In this document: piece after piece, positions 46,436 through 58,438 of the stretch
Layout of the letters: the number at the start of each line of letters is the position of its first letter
Position numbering within the stretch: position 1 is the first letter of the stretch
Source: Dreissena polymorpha
Lineage: Eukaryota; Mollusca; Bivalvia; Myida; Dreissenidae
Length of the DNA: 64,000 bases
Assembly (NCBI RefSeq): GCF_020536995.1
Contig: NC_068359.1
Coordinates: forward strand, 106,215,257-106,279,256
Direction: 5' to 3'
Translations under genes and position numbers: made by a program
Notes under the pieces: model-generated
Seen by the model: the letters and a program-made list of their open reading frames with translations, nothing else
What the model was told of the DNA's origin: nothing
Database searches by the model: none

Positions 46436-49400
46436 TAATAAGGGATACTATATAAAAAATGCAAAATTAAGTTACAATTCGACTGAAAGAGCGCTTTCGG
46501 CCTTGCCTATTTTTTAATCAGTGGCTCAAGCTTGTATGGCTTAACTTTGTTTCTTTCTTAAATTCTTTCTTGTTTAAACTAGAGCTCTTCAGTTTCGATG
46601 ATTGAATCTATTTAAAGCATTTAATGGCAACTTCAAGTGCAACACATGACAAATCTTAGCTAAAGAAACTTCAGCGTACAGTTTATATAGTATTGACAGA
46701 CCTGTACACTGTAGCTAACCCCGTATTGAAAGTCAACCAGAGTCATAACATATTTGTCACGCTATAAATCAAAGAAAGCTCATATTCTTGGATGCATTGC
46801 TACATTTATTGGTGAATGAATATAAATTACTGCATCGGGGATTATTTTAAGGTTCAAATGTTTCAAATGCATCTTACAATTTATGAAAATAACTCTCATC
46901 AGTCTGAAATTCACAATTTTGACGCCATTGTCGCTTTGTCACGTGACGAGTTTTTATTTGGATACTTTCGGATCGACCTTGACATATTTTGCTGAAATTG
47001 TAAACATTACTTTCGTTTTCTGAAATCTATTATTTGTGATAAACAACTTATGTCTGGTGGATTATAAGACTGATTTCAGTGTGAATCAGGTTGTTTTAAA
47101 TAATATTTACTTTGAGTTTGTATTTACACTACAATTTGTTTACAAAACAAGCCAGAATAATCTAAAATACCGGGAAATGTCATTTTGAATTTGAAAACAC
47201 TTGAGCACATGGTATGTTACTAAAAATAGAAATAACGTCATATGACCGTGAAATCTCGGGAGATTCGCATTTCAAGTAAGTCTGTCAAATCGCTGTTTTT
47301 CTCGATATGTAAAAGCAGAATAGATAAATTTTAAATGTTTAAGATAGTATTTTGTGAAAGAATATATCATTATCAGTTAAATGTGAAAAATGTCAATCTT
47401 TCCGATCAAGTGGTTGATTTGGGCCAATAACTGCATTTAAAAGCTGTTTTGGACCGGTATTTGTTAACTGTCAACTTTTCGGGAATTTCTGGTTGACTTT
47501 CCTAATGGGGTTGGTCCATAACTATAAAGTCGCGCCAGTCAAAAATCATAAAAAGCGACATTTAAAGTTATGGTAGCCAGAACTAGACAAATCTGTTCAC
47601 AAGTCCATTTAAGCTTTGAACATTTGGCCTCGTTATATTGCACAAAATGTATCTTTTATAAATATCTGCCACCAAATTTTTATTTAAAGTTCTCGGGGAG
47701 TCTATGAACATGTTTTAAACACTTCTTATCATAAGGTAACATAACCTACCTTGCGCAAGGCTTTGCGTATCCCACTGCGATCACTAATGAAACAGGAAAT
47801 GCACACAACCAGTCTACTGCGAGATGTCAGACAGTACGGTCATAATACCAACATGTTTCAGTTCGGTATGGATGTACTCGGTCTATTTCACTCCATACTC
47901 CTATAACTAGGAGGTCGATATACTATACCGTTCCACGATCATAAAATATATATTTGATTCTAACACCATCAAATTAGTGTTTAAATGCATACTTGAAAAT
48001 AGAATATGGTAGACAAAGGGTTCAGGTATGTCACAAGTTCATATTAAACTGCCAAGAAATAAAATCACATCAAACCGATTTGTCCGTCTATAAAAGATAT
48101 TTAACTATCAATTTAGAAGTTCTACACTGCATGAGTTGTAATAAGCAAGAAACCAGGCGTTATAAATGCAAAACGTGTCGATTATCACAGAAATGATTTA
48201 TAAAGAGCGGATTCAAAGTGTTTAATAAAGATTAAGCAAAAATAATGCGATGAACTCATGTCTTAAAAAGCATTGGCGACACATTTTTTGCACTAGGTTA
48301 ATATCGTTACATTAGATTGTCTGTCTTACGTGACGATCTAAACGTGCTAAAACTTACGACACCATTCTTATATAAGTGATGCTAAATTTTGTTCCAAAAA
48401 GCAATATTATTTATAAGGTACATTTTCCCAACACAAACGCAACGTAAAAGATACGGATAGACCAATCATAACGATTTTGAAAACAAATGCTATTTCTGGT
48501 TATATCGATTCGCATTAAAAGAACACTTAGGTTTATTGCACAATTTATACTGCGAGTACTGCGTATCGGTGGGTACGACGTATCGATGTAATAAAAAAAC
48601 ATGCCGAATATCTGCCCCAAAACTTCTTAGTTCCGGTGCCGAATGTTAACAAGTTTTTTCCCCACTTTATTATACACAAAAAAACGTTAAAAGGTCTGTC
48701 TACGGGTTAGTATGTTCTCGTTTATAACAAAATGCGATGTCAGTGTCAAAATCGTGCACAGTTGCATACGATTTGAAAAGGATTGAAAAAGTATTTCACG
48801 TTTTTCGATTCTATTTTTCCGAATAGAAAAATGACGTCACATGGTGATGCTCGTGTTAAAGGGTGCTGTATTTTTACATATTTGGGTATGCTACCACGAT
48901 TACTATTATTTGCTTAAACTTCATAGATCTACCAGTGAATTGAAATAAAATGTTTCTTTTTTTTCTCGTCTATTTTTCCTTGGATTTTCCAATTAATGTT
49001 GTTTTTTCAGTTGCCCACTATCGTCAAATTTGATCTGAAGAGAAATCGATGTGCAATTGTAAAAACTATATTGACACTAGAGGACTAGAAAGTTCAAAGT
49101 TATTGCTAACTTGGTGTTGTTTTTGAAATATGTAATAATGTTTAGTTTATTTTGTTATGTTTTTATAAAATGCACATATTCTATATATATATTAATCATA
49201 GAAATATGCATACTTCTGAAATTAAAGGTAAAATTTTACTTATTTTTATCTAACTTACAATTACTCTTATATAGAACAGCAATGGCAGGTCCTAACTTTA
49301 TGCTAGTAATCGACAAAGCGGCTAGCCATTAATACGCCGATACGCAGTACTCTTCATAACAAACACAAGTCGTCCGAACGTAAGCAGAACCCAGCCGATA

Positions 49401-50033
49401 TCGAGATAAAATGTTCCATCATATCATAATGGTACTTAATTTCTTCACCAAATGAATAAAATAACAACGAACCGATATGTTTTCTTTGATTAATTAAGAT
49501 GCAACTTTTTTATTTGAAGACAACGGCTTAATACACCGATACGCGGTATCCCCAGTATACTTTTGTGAATACGAGTGTTTCTTGCTGAATAGAATTTGTA
49601 AAAGAGTGGATATATGTTATCGTCTTCGGACGCATAAGGTAATCAGAAAGTTTCACATTCGTTCAGTTTTGATATTCTATTGTTTTATTTAAGCTCAGTG
49701 TGATTTTGACATTATTTAAGTTCCGATGCGACACTTAAAATTGTTGCAAGTTAGGTATTTGATAATTGCAAACGGGCAACTAACGTGAAATAATATAACA
49801 GACATCATTGGCTGATTTATAACGGTAAAAGAGGGACAACATTAAAAAAGAAGCATGTTTTGTTTGAAATTATGCGCAAAATAATGCATACGGTAATCCT
49901 TTATCGACCCCTTAAGGCCAATTTGACATTGGACGGTTGAATGTTTGAGTCTGTATTGGCATGCCGAATGTTAATCTGGAGTATCCTTACAAGAATATGC
50001 ATGAACATTCACATCTGATTTAGCCACTATCCT
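46436..50033. other. 3.6 kb with no recognisable gene
   Basis: AT-rich, mostly single-copy-looking DNA. CCGATACGCAGTACTC occurs at about 49337 and inverted near 48553, and a variant, CACCGATACGCGGTATC, near 49536; this may mark an old inverted-repeat element. No exon with family-like motifs was found on either strand. Confidence 0.4.
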
Positions 50034-51241
50034 TTAAACAATATTTTTCAGATCGGCTGTGTAGGGTGAGCAGATTGTAATCTTCGTGGTATAGGCCAGT
50101 TCTGTTAAATCCTGCATCGCACTGTTGTACTCTGATATTACAGGTGCAGAAAGGGTCCAACCCTTTTGCATTACCTCGTTGTCCCCACTGCCGTGGCTAA
50201 GACAATCTGTGTTGATTAGACCGCATACATTTTTGCTCAATGGCAAGATCACTGCTTAGCGTTTCGTATAGGCTGCTCATTGGCTGAAGATAGTTATAAG
50301 CAGATCGCATGTAATTGAAGTACCCAGCTGCAGCAAAGACGGAAAGACAATTGGATACTGTCTGCAAATGCATCATCCAACAAGCAGTACAACCCGCCTT
50401 GGTCAACATCATTGCCTTGCTTACCATAAGGTGATAATTCAGCAATAATTGGCTTGTCTTTGTGGTTTGGGCAAGTTCATATTTCTTCATCTCTGTAGCC
50501 GTCGCGAGTTTAATCTTAATGTCAGAAAGCATCTGCGTCGACTCGCCCCTAAGAATGGAAGGGTACAACTCCTCTGCCTGATCCAGCAGTATCTGAATCT
50601 TGGGATCTTCCTGATATGAGCTGGCTGTGTAAGCACTTGTCAACACGAAAATGGCCCCGCAAAGCCGTCTGGACAGCTTTCACTGTCATAATGTGCACAA
50701 TGGCATTTTCCCCATAGACATTCTTAACTATGATTTTAGACCGGTTCCTTGAATCCTATGGTTCCCATCAAGTTCATGAGTGTATGAAAACACCCCAACA
50801 TTAGAACAATAATTGTTAGGCAACTACTTTGTGGAATATCAATGATGATTTTAGCAGCCTTCGATGACAAGGGTTTTCCAAACGTAAAAATGGTGGGAAG
50901 GTTGTGCTTCATGGCAAGGTTACGAACAGAGTCTAAAATTGAAATAATTCACGACTTATCCCTAGTGTACAAATTATTGTAGGCAAGAATTTGACTTTCG
51001 ACTGCTCAGAGTGCTGCGTGCTTTGCAGCCTAACTTTTAATGTTTTTTATCATTTGTGTACTGCTGAGTACATATTTATGTAATTAAATGCCAGACTCAC
51101 AAGATTATACTTCCACTTCACACTAGCTTCATTTATTCCCTTCACTCCATTCCACTTATTAGCACCCCAGTTATTCTTGAGAATGTCAATCTCATCCTTG
51201 CATATTGGCCACACATCTTGTCTGGATGTGTTTGCACTCAT
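50034..51241 (-). pseudogene. Broken copy of an uncharacterised protein family expanded in molluscs
   Basis: Minus-strand pieces in collinear order: 51050-51241 (MSANTSRQDVWPICKDEIDI), about 50740-50950 (NLPTIFTFGKPLSSKAAKII), and 50034-50690 (NAIVHIMTVKAVQTALRGHF, LFAAAGYFNYMRSAYNYLQ, SSDLAIEQKCMRS, TLSAPVISEYNSAMQDLTEL). From memory, similar proteins with an IxxMSxKAVQRAxRGHxxxD block and a DLxIEQxLMR block are numerous in bivalves and have no known function. The copy is broken in several places and lacks part of the middle. It may be a retired member of a mobile or viral-type gene set, but I cannot show that. Confidence 0.65.
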
Positions 51242-52012
51242 TGTTTAATCATTTATAACAAAATGAGCCAATCATAACGTGTTTTAATGCTCTGAGTTGA
51301 AATGCTGCAATTTACACAGAAAGGGCCTCATATAATGGCATTGTTGACGCAACCCTAAAAACAAACAAGCATGATGCAGTGTTAAGCACTCGCAGGTCTG
51401 ATATATTTGTATAATGGTGGTCTGTTTTTATATTTTGTTGTTTATGGCGCTTGAGCTTCAATAACGGAATCCAAATTTACACAAGGGGTAAATATTTAAA
51501 ACAAGACATGAAAATATATTTATTATAAAATTGCGAAAAAAAAACACGTTTGAGTCAATAGTTATGCACTTGCAATCATTATATTAACGCTTATTTGGAT
51601 GCCATGTTTAATTTTCCTATTACGTAATAAACCAACATGCTTTTTTTATTATCTTAATGTGTTATTTGCCCCCAAAAACCTTAGTACGGACACCAAAATA
51701 ATGAAATTTGAGTGGATACTCACAAAGTTTTCATCATTAATAGGTTTTGGTGGCCACCTTGGACGCCATTTTGAAAAAACAACAACTTTCCGGTGGTCCG
51801 ATCTTGGTAAACTTTTGATACGCTATAAAGGACATTCTACCCTACCAGGATCAGTTAAAATACCTTTTGTAGCCTTTTTTTATGGGTTGAGTATTTTTTC
51901 ATATTTTGACCCGACTTTTTAGTTATTGTATACCTGTTATTTTTTAATACTTTGGGCGGCCGTTAAAATTTGAGATCGTTTTATGTTTGTACAGTTTTGA
52001 CTTGCTTTAAAT
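51242..52012. other. No gene recognised
   Basis: AT-rich DNA; an open frame of 107 codons from 51599 has no recognisable motif and biased composition, and is not called. Confidence 0.4.
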
Positions 52013-52118
52013 GTGAAAATACGGAGCTCCAATGGATCGAACCCATCACCTCCGGATTGGTAGTCAGACACTCTAACCACGTCGCTGAAAAGCTTGCTCA
52101 ACAGCAAGGTTGTTGGAA
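52013..52118 (-). mobile_element. tRNA-derived SINE head, copy 1
   Basis: On the minus strand: ACGTGGTTAGAGTGTCTGAC (A-box-like) and GATGGGTTCGATCC (B box), then TTGGAGCTCCGTATTTTC. The same unit recurs at 52277-52382. It lacks a good cloverleaf acceptor, so it is not called as a tRNA. Confidence 0.6.
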
Positions 52119-52276
52119 GTGACCTTATTTCACTACACTCCTCCCCCTTTTAACGTTCACAGACACGCCCGCTACAACATGTCTTGCATCCGCACGGCCC
52201 TCCCAGAAACCATTAAACAGCTCAGACCCATTCCCGCATTCACAGTTCTAAAAATTTGCGTCGTCGACATTAAGTT

Positions 52277-52382
52277 GAAAATACGGAGTTCCAATGGGGG
52301 ATCGAACCCACGACCTCCGGAGTGGTAGTCAGACACTCTAACCACGTCGCTGAAAAGCTAGCTCAACAGCAAGGCTGTTGGA
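52277..52382 (-). mobile_element. tRNA-derived SINE head, copy 2
   Basis: Nearly identical to the copy 264 bp earlier, in the same orientation, with B box GGTTCGATCC at 52299-52308 and CAACAGCCTTGCTGTTGAGC, a hairpin, at its 5' side. Two direct copies may flank a duplicated segment. Confidence 0.65.
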
Positions 52383-53830
52383 ACACTCTGGACCCAACCG
52401 GCTTTTTATTGCATAAAATAGCACTTTTCGGAGACTCCAGAGATGGACGAAGTGTTACGATTGGCTGTTGGAAGTGACATTGTTTCACAAAACTTTCATT
52501 ATAGTTAGATGTAGCCTTTTCAATAATTGGCAAACCCGTCTGAAAAAATAACGTAGACATCCTTTTCCGATCGAGAACAAGATGGCACCAGTCGTAAGTA
52601 AATGTGCTCCTGTATAAAAGAAATTCGTATGCAATAAACTTAACTTTTATAAAATGAAACTGATGCATTCTAAACTTAAATCATACTGTCACTGTATTAA
52701 TAGGCATTTTAAACATAATTACTCGGTTTCATTACAGAAACAAATGTTTTAATGTTCCACGTGTTTTGCGCACAACAGTGTGCTTAGTATGGTGGACGAA
52801 CCAGTTATCGAACACCTATGAAATTACGTTAAATAACCTTAAAATTGAAACACTTAAAATGACAAAAACATTTTGTTTTAACAAATGACTAACAGTTCAT
52901 TCATTGAATGATTTATCTGTAAAGTTTTCCAGCAAACTACCTTCAAGAATTCATAACAATGATTCCCTGATTATTGTCACCTCTAGCAGACAAAACAAAA
53001 TGACGGCCGATGTAAACATGACCTATTACCCGACACTTCATAAATACTACTCCAGTATAAACAAAGTCACATGACGATCACGTAACCCGGACTCGGCGAA
53101 AAAATCTGCGTCTGCTCTAATCAAAATTGCAAACGGAAATATGCTTTTTGGTGTGTAAATGCACGTTTTGATAAATGCATTCAAAAAGTAATAGCAAAAA
53201 ACACACAAAACGGTGTAAATAACAATCAATGCATTCCTTTAACCTGTTTTCGGCGCATTTGTTTCAAGCTAAGTAGGCAAGTAGGTCATGGCCTTCATGT
53301 GCGACCATTTGTTTATCAATGTGACGTCATGCGTACTTTTGCGCATGTGCATACTGAACCAAAACAAAACGTCCGATAATAGGTGCTGTTCGATAACAGG
53401 TACTTACACGATAATCCTTATCGTTGCCTTATTGTTATAAAAATACGAGGTTTGCATTAAGAATTAACAACGCGGAAGCATTGAAAAATCCCCTTGTGTA
53501 AAAATTGTCATTGTACAGTTGTTTTTCCAGAAAAGTCAATTTGTCAGGGTGTGTAATTTGTTTCAAATGGTGATTTAAGCCCAATTTTTTCATCCAATAT
53601 TTAATAATTCATCACTGATACAGTCAGCTATGTAAGATGTCCTTGCAGGATTCTGGTCTGAAACACTCCCCCCCCCCCCCCCCCCCCCCCCAAACACAGG
53701 ACCAAAACATTCCTGTAAAAGACAATATAAAGTCGATTTTTCCAAATTGCAAACTTGAATGGGAGTCAATATCACGTTTGAAATGATGTAAAACAAAAAC
53801 AAAATATATGTAAACAAAAACACCTTATTT
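52383..53830. other. No gene recognised
   Basis: Contains a run of C at about 53668-53691. Nothing else is recognisable. Confidence 0.4.
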
Positions 53831-55248
53831 CAGTGCTCCAGCTAGCAATAAATAGAGGGGCGCTGCGCCCCTCTAAAATTTGCCCACTTAAAAAGCGCCC
53901 CTCTATTTTTCTGTCAAATGCCCTTTTGATCTCTAAATTCCTGCTTTCAGGCCGTATAAATCGCCAGAAACATCGACATGAATACACAGATAACATGACT
54001 GCCTGGGGTGTATTAAGTCAACACATTGTGAACAAACAAGCCCCAAGGGCATGGTTTGTTATCAGATCACTAATTAGCCTTTTGTTGCAGACGATAGTAA
54101 CATGCTGTGAAAGATTATCTCTGAGGTCACGCTTGGTTAGGCACAATCACACTCCAATGAAATCAAACTCAGCACTATTGATTTTTTTAAACTTCTGAAT
54201 TCTTTGGCTATAATTTTTTGTTTGCAAAAATAGTGATTTTAATTCAAAATACCTATTAACATTTGAAAATTAATCATCTTTTTTTAATGCGAATATGCGG
54301 TTAATTTTTAGTTCGAAATTACGGCATGGAAAACATATTTGTGTTTGGATTTTATTTCTGAACTTGTAAACACTGTCTGTCCTCAATCATGATGAATTTT
54401 AACATGAATAGGGACAGACAGTTGTTATTTCAACAAATAAAGAACTTGTCTGGAAGGAGGATTTATCACTCTGCAAGTAATATGTAATGTTGATATTGTC
54501 ATATATTTTCGCGACCTAACAAAACTGTCAACGTTGTTGACATTAGTTGAAATAATGTGTTGTGAAATAAACATATCCTATTATTAACAATAACAATGTT
54601 TCATTTTAATCTCCAAACTGGATGCTACTTCATGGTGACATTGATCATTCATTGTTTAGACTTTAAATGTGTCAATATAGATTTTTGTTTTAATTAATAT
54701 TATTATTGTGGCCAAACATTGGCTCAAAGTTATTTAAAGCAACGAATTTAAGTAGTGACAGTCACAACGTTTTTTTGACCCAGTCAAACCCCTGAATTTA
54801 TTTCATGTTTTCTTCATTTCATTTTCTTCTAAAAGGCAACTGATGCTGAAACTGGAACCTGAAAGATTAACATGCAGTTCAATGATGATAGGTGATACAA
54901 AAAACATCAAAATCCCCCTCCCCCACATACATCCAATGCACTAGTGTTTACAATTAATAAGTATATAGTTTAACCAAAGTATATACTTAAGTATATTTAT
55001 AACCAAATGCCCTTTTTTCCAAAAGTACGCGTGCACTGATTGTAATTTCATAATACAAAATGAGGAACAGCATACAATTGGTGAAGTCATCCAATGCACT
55101 AGTGTTTACAATTAATAAGTATATAGTATAACCAAAGTATATACTTAAGTTTATTTATAACCAAATGCCCTATTTTCCAAAATTTCGCGTGAAATGTGCC
55201 CTTTTTGGGGAAGCTCCCCTCTATTTTGAAAAGCTGGCTGGAGCACTG
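53831..55248. mobile_element. TIR element CAGTGCTCCAGCTAGC, 6-bp duplication
   Basis: Ends CAGTGCTCCAGCTAGC and GCTGGCTGGAGCACTG, flanked by TTATTT (53825-53830 and 55249-55254). Subterminal GAGGGGCGCTGCGCCCCTC is itself a hairpin. Near the right end a 158-bp unit (ATCCAATGCACTAGTGTTTA) is duplicated at 54931 and 55089. 1418 bp, no transposase recognised. Confidence 0.88.
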
Positions 55249-55486
55249 TTATTTGGTTAATGTTTAAAAAAACACATCCAGAACATGTACAACTGCCCCA
55301 CCCACCCAATACAAAATGTGATACAACCTGTTAAGTAATATTATTTCTCTCTTAAACAAAATTTTATTTATGAACTAGTGAAACTAAGAATGGCAACGCA
55401 AGGAAATCTGAAAAATAGACCATGCATTGCTATATTAAATATTATATAATTACTTGTGTAAGATATATATAATAACTTGTGTAAGA

Positions 55487-56333
55487 CAGGCTTGGCGAAA
55501 TTGCCGGTCCGTCGGTCCTGACCGGCAAATTTTCATTTGGTCCGGCAGGTTTAACCAGAATGTCGGTCCTTGTGACCGGCAAAATAAATGTGCAATGAAT
55601 GCAAACATATCATATTTTTTCAAAGTTGAAAATTCGAAGAGCAAACCCTTTACTACAGTCTACATCATGAAAATGAAATCGCTCATTGTGTTGATGTTTG
55701 CAATAAGTTTGTTACGTACAATTAGCAAATCCAACTGGTTACACAACACCTACTTCAAACTCGCGAAATCGGCAACTGCTTTCGCACATTTTAATCCCTT
55801 TTGTTAAAACATCGCAGTCTACACAGGGTCAGTAAAACCGCTAAGCGTGTTTTCACAACACTCACACATTCTTCGCGATATCATTCTATTAAAATTTACC
55901 ACGAAACATTTAACAGAAATTTAATACACGCACGCTTTCCATGCGTTTGACGTGACGTTGTACATGTAGGGAATAATTTGCGCGCGCTTTTCTGGAGAGA
56001 AAGGATTAAAACACACTGTACATTTGCAGTTTATTTGAAGAATGTGATAACGTCGAGTAAAAATTAAATTGGGAAGAGTGTTTCGGAATACAAATTTAAT
56101 TATGCGCCTTTGAGAATTCAACAAAACACGGAATATGGACCAGTTTCTAGGACGCTCATACTTCGGTACGATGCGTTTTTTTCCGATTTTTCTGAGAAAA
56201 AAAGGGTTTATCTTAATGTACATAGTTGTGTTGTTGTTTTTTTTCGGTCCGGCTAAATTTTCTCCGGACCGGCACATTTTCTGAAATGCCTGTCCGGATG
56301 ACCGGAAGTTTTTTTCCAATTTCGCCAAGCCTG
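55487..56333. mobile_element. TIR element CAGGCTTGGCGAAATTG, 6-bp duplication
   Basis: Ends CAGGCTTGGCGAAATTG and CAATTTCGCCAAGCCTG (17 bp, perfect), flanked by GTAAGA (55481-55486 and 56334-56339). Subterminal GTCCTGACCGGCAAA repeats. 847 bp, no transposase. Confidence 0.92.
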
Positions 56334-56425
56334 GTAAGATAAAACAGAAACACGATGATAATAAAACCCAATTTGTTAGAAACACAAGATAAACTGTAAG
56401 AAATTTTGAAAATAAAATATGCGTA

Positions 56426-56763
56426 CAGTGTTTTTTTTCCACCATTTTGGGAATGGGGCCGGGCCCCTTAAATTGGGAAATACCGCGTTCTTTTGAGTAA
56501 ATTTGGGAAATTAATGTTATTGATTTAATGCTTACAAAAACTTTGAAATTGATAATAATAGTGATTTCAATATTTTATTGTCTAAGGTTCAACTTCTAGA
56601 GCTTGACTTTGAGATAATTAATATCCTTTGACTTATAAACAAATATTTATTTTTTTGGAAACCAATTGGGAATTTTTAGGTCCAATTTGGGAAAAATATA
56701 TACTTTTTCCAATTGGGAATGGGTCCCCTTACCGGACCCAAATTTGAACGAAAAAAAACACTG
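56426..56763. mobile_element. TIR element CAGTGTTTTTTTTCC
   Basis: Ends CAGTGTTTTTTTTCCACC and GAACGAAAAAAAACACTG; subterminal AATGGGGCCGGGCCCC and GAATGGGTCCCCTTACC. No clear target duplication. Same family as 36355 and 13858. Confidence 0.75.
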
Positions 56764-56938
56764 TATGAATGTAACAGCTCAATATCTTTTTTTTTCCTGG
56801 ATTTGATTAAATAATTGAAGATATATTTATTAAGAGCTTGTTTACTTCATGAAAGGAACTTAGATCCAAATATGCTGAAATATAGATAATACACTGCATA
56901 CACATGTTATTTTTAATTAAGTGAAACAGACAAACTGA

Positions 56939-57752
56939 AAGTGTTTTTTTTTAATGAAATATTCGGCGTTATTCGGCCCCATTCCCCCATCTCTAGAGTA
57001 TATATTTTTCCCCCAAATATTGGAAAAATTCCCCTCTCGGAAGTGTTAATCAATACTTCATTTAAATACGTCTTTTGTAACAAATTTATTTACTATAATT
57101 TTCCTGAACTGCCGCATCCGCGTGTTTACTTTCTTTTAGCCTTTACCGCAAACAGTATGTAGTTAACTATCACGACTTTCGCTTTACGACATTACCGCAA
57201 ACCGTACGTATTCCACCATGTCACACAACAGCAAAAGCTATCAGAAAAAAAAAATCTGAACTTTAATGGTAGTTGAAACACAAAATTCTTTTTAAATCAT
57301 GCATTTTAGATGTTCTCAGAAATGGTTTAATCACAAGGGACAGAATGAGAACGATTTTGGTAGAAATATATATTGCCTGTACAAACTTCAACATTGAAAA
57401 GGCATACAAACTTGATCGGTGTATTATATGCTATAATAGAAATGGTTTAATCACAAGGGACAGAATGAGAACGATTTTGATAGAAATATATATTGCCTGT
57501 ACAAACTTAAACATTGAAAAGGCATACAAACTTAATCGGTGTATTATATGCTATAGTATTATCAATGGCCAATTGTTGCAAGAGCATTTACACACAATAG
57601 CATACGAGATTGCTACGTTGCAATGTGTATATTGGATACAAAAAATGTTGTTTTGCCGTATATATTTTGGAATATTTTTTTTCTCTCTATGTATGGTGAA
57701 TAAGTGTTAAAAATTTACCGACCCTCTTCCCCCAAAACTGAAAAAAACACTG
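56939..57752. mobile_element. TIR element of the same family, with a 120-bp direct duplication
   Basis: Ends AAGTGTTTTTTTTAATG and AACTGAAAAAAACACTG; subterminal CGGCCCCATTCCCCC and TCTTCCCCC. Units 57317-57436 and 57437-57556 differ at only about four bases and, being 120 bp, keep one reading frame (ITRDRMRTILVEIYIACTN, then LITRDRMRTILIEIYIACTN). The frame as a whole is not similar to any protein I know. Confidence 0.7.
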
Positions 57753-57881
57753 GATAAGAACATTTAACCAAACATGTTTTCTACAAGCTCTGATTCAAAG
57801 TTGTTTTTTTCTAAGTTTGCTAAAAAAATCATACAGAGATCAAAATGCGTCGATTCCCTTAAAAAATCTTTGATTTTTAGC

Positions 57882-58185
57882 TCGGCCGTTTTCGGAGAAA
57901 ACCCGAGGTATTGTCAAAGCCAGCTCGTTGTGTCGTCCGCTGTCCGCGTCGTGCTTTAACCTTGACATTTTGCTCTAAAATCGAAGTGCTTCCACCTACA
58001 ACTTTGAAACTTCATATGTAGATGCACCTTGATGAGTTCTACAAGCCACACCCAATTTTGGGCCACTAGGTCAAAGGTCAAGGTCACTGTGACCTCTAAA
58101 AAAAATATTCTGACATTAAGCTTTCATTTATTCAAAACTGCACCCGCAGCAGAGTGTTGGCAACCGTTATGGGGTGCTCTTGTTA
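57882..58185 (-). repeat. AAGAGCACC...GAGCTAAAA element, minus copy
   Basis: Inverse of the 37438-37723 copy: TAGCTCGGCCGTTTTCGG at the left and TATGGGGTGCTCTTGTTA at the right. GGTCACTGTGACC at 58082-58094. Confidence 0.85.
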
Positions 58186-58353
58186 TAAGTTTATGATTAT
58201 GATCAATTAAAGAAGTTACATTTTTTACAAATGAAGACAAATCTAGTACGACATGGCGCGGGTACAATCTGGAACAGATTTTGTATGACATAATGAACAA
58301 AAAATAAAAGTGAACTAAGTGAGTGCATATCTGCATCATTATCAGATGAGACG

Positions 58354-58364
58354 CTTTCTCTTCT
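58354..58364 (+). promoter_or_regulatory. RPL22: Candidate 5' TOP tract of RPL22
   Basis: CTTTCTCTTCT about 70 bases upstream of the proposed first coding exon. Ribosomal-protein mRNAs in animals begin with C plus a pyrimidine run that links their translation to mTOR signalling. The position is inferred; no start-site data were available. Confidence 0.4.
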
Positions 58365-58432
58365 GACCAAGCAAAAACTGCCTATATCTAACCGATATCT
58401 GTAAAACATCTCAAAAGGTCGTCCGCGCGAAA

Positions 58433-58438
58433 ATGCCA
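58433..58438 (+). CDS. RPL22: RPL22 exon 1 (proposed, Met-Pro)
   Basis: ATGCCA|GTAACT in phase 0 with exon 2, giving [10 protein letters not shown]. It lies downstream of CTTTCTCTTCT and CGTCCGCGCGAAA. An alternative, TTTTCGGTCATGGCAAG|GT at about 58651-58674, also has a pyrimidine lead but would read into a stop in exon 2. Confidence 0.5.

Noticed and set aside
51599-51922. 107-codon open frame on the plus strand
   Set aside because: AT-driven composition, no family motif and no splice context.
52277-52382. Possible tRNA gene on the minus strand
   Set aside because: A and B boxes are visible, but a full acceptor stem and anticodon arm are not, and the unit is repeated with SINE-like flanks.
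55921-56445. 174-codon open frame on the minus strand
   Set aside because: It overlaps the right end of one TIR element and the left end of another, so the frame is coincidental.
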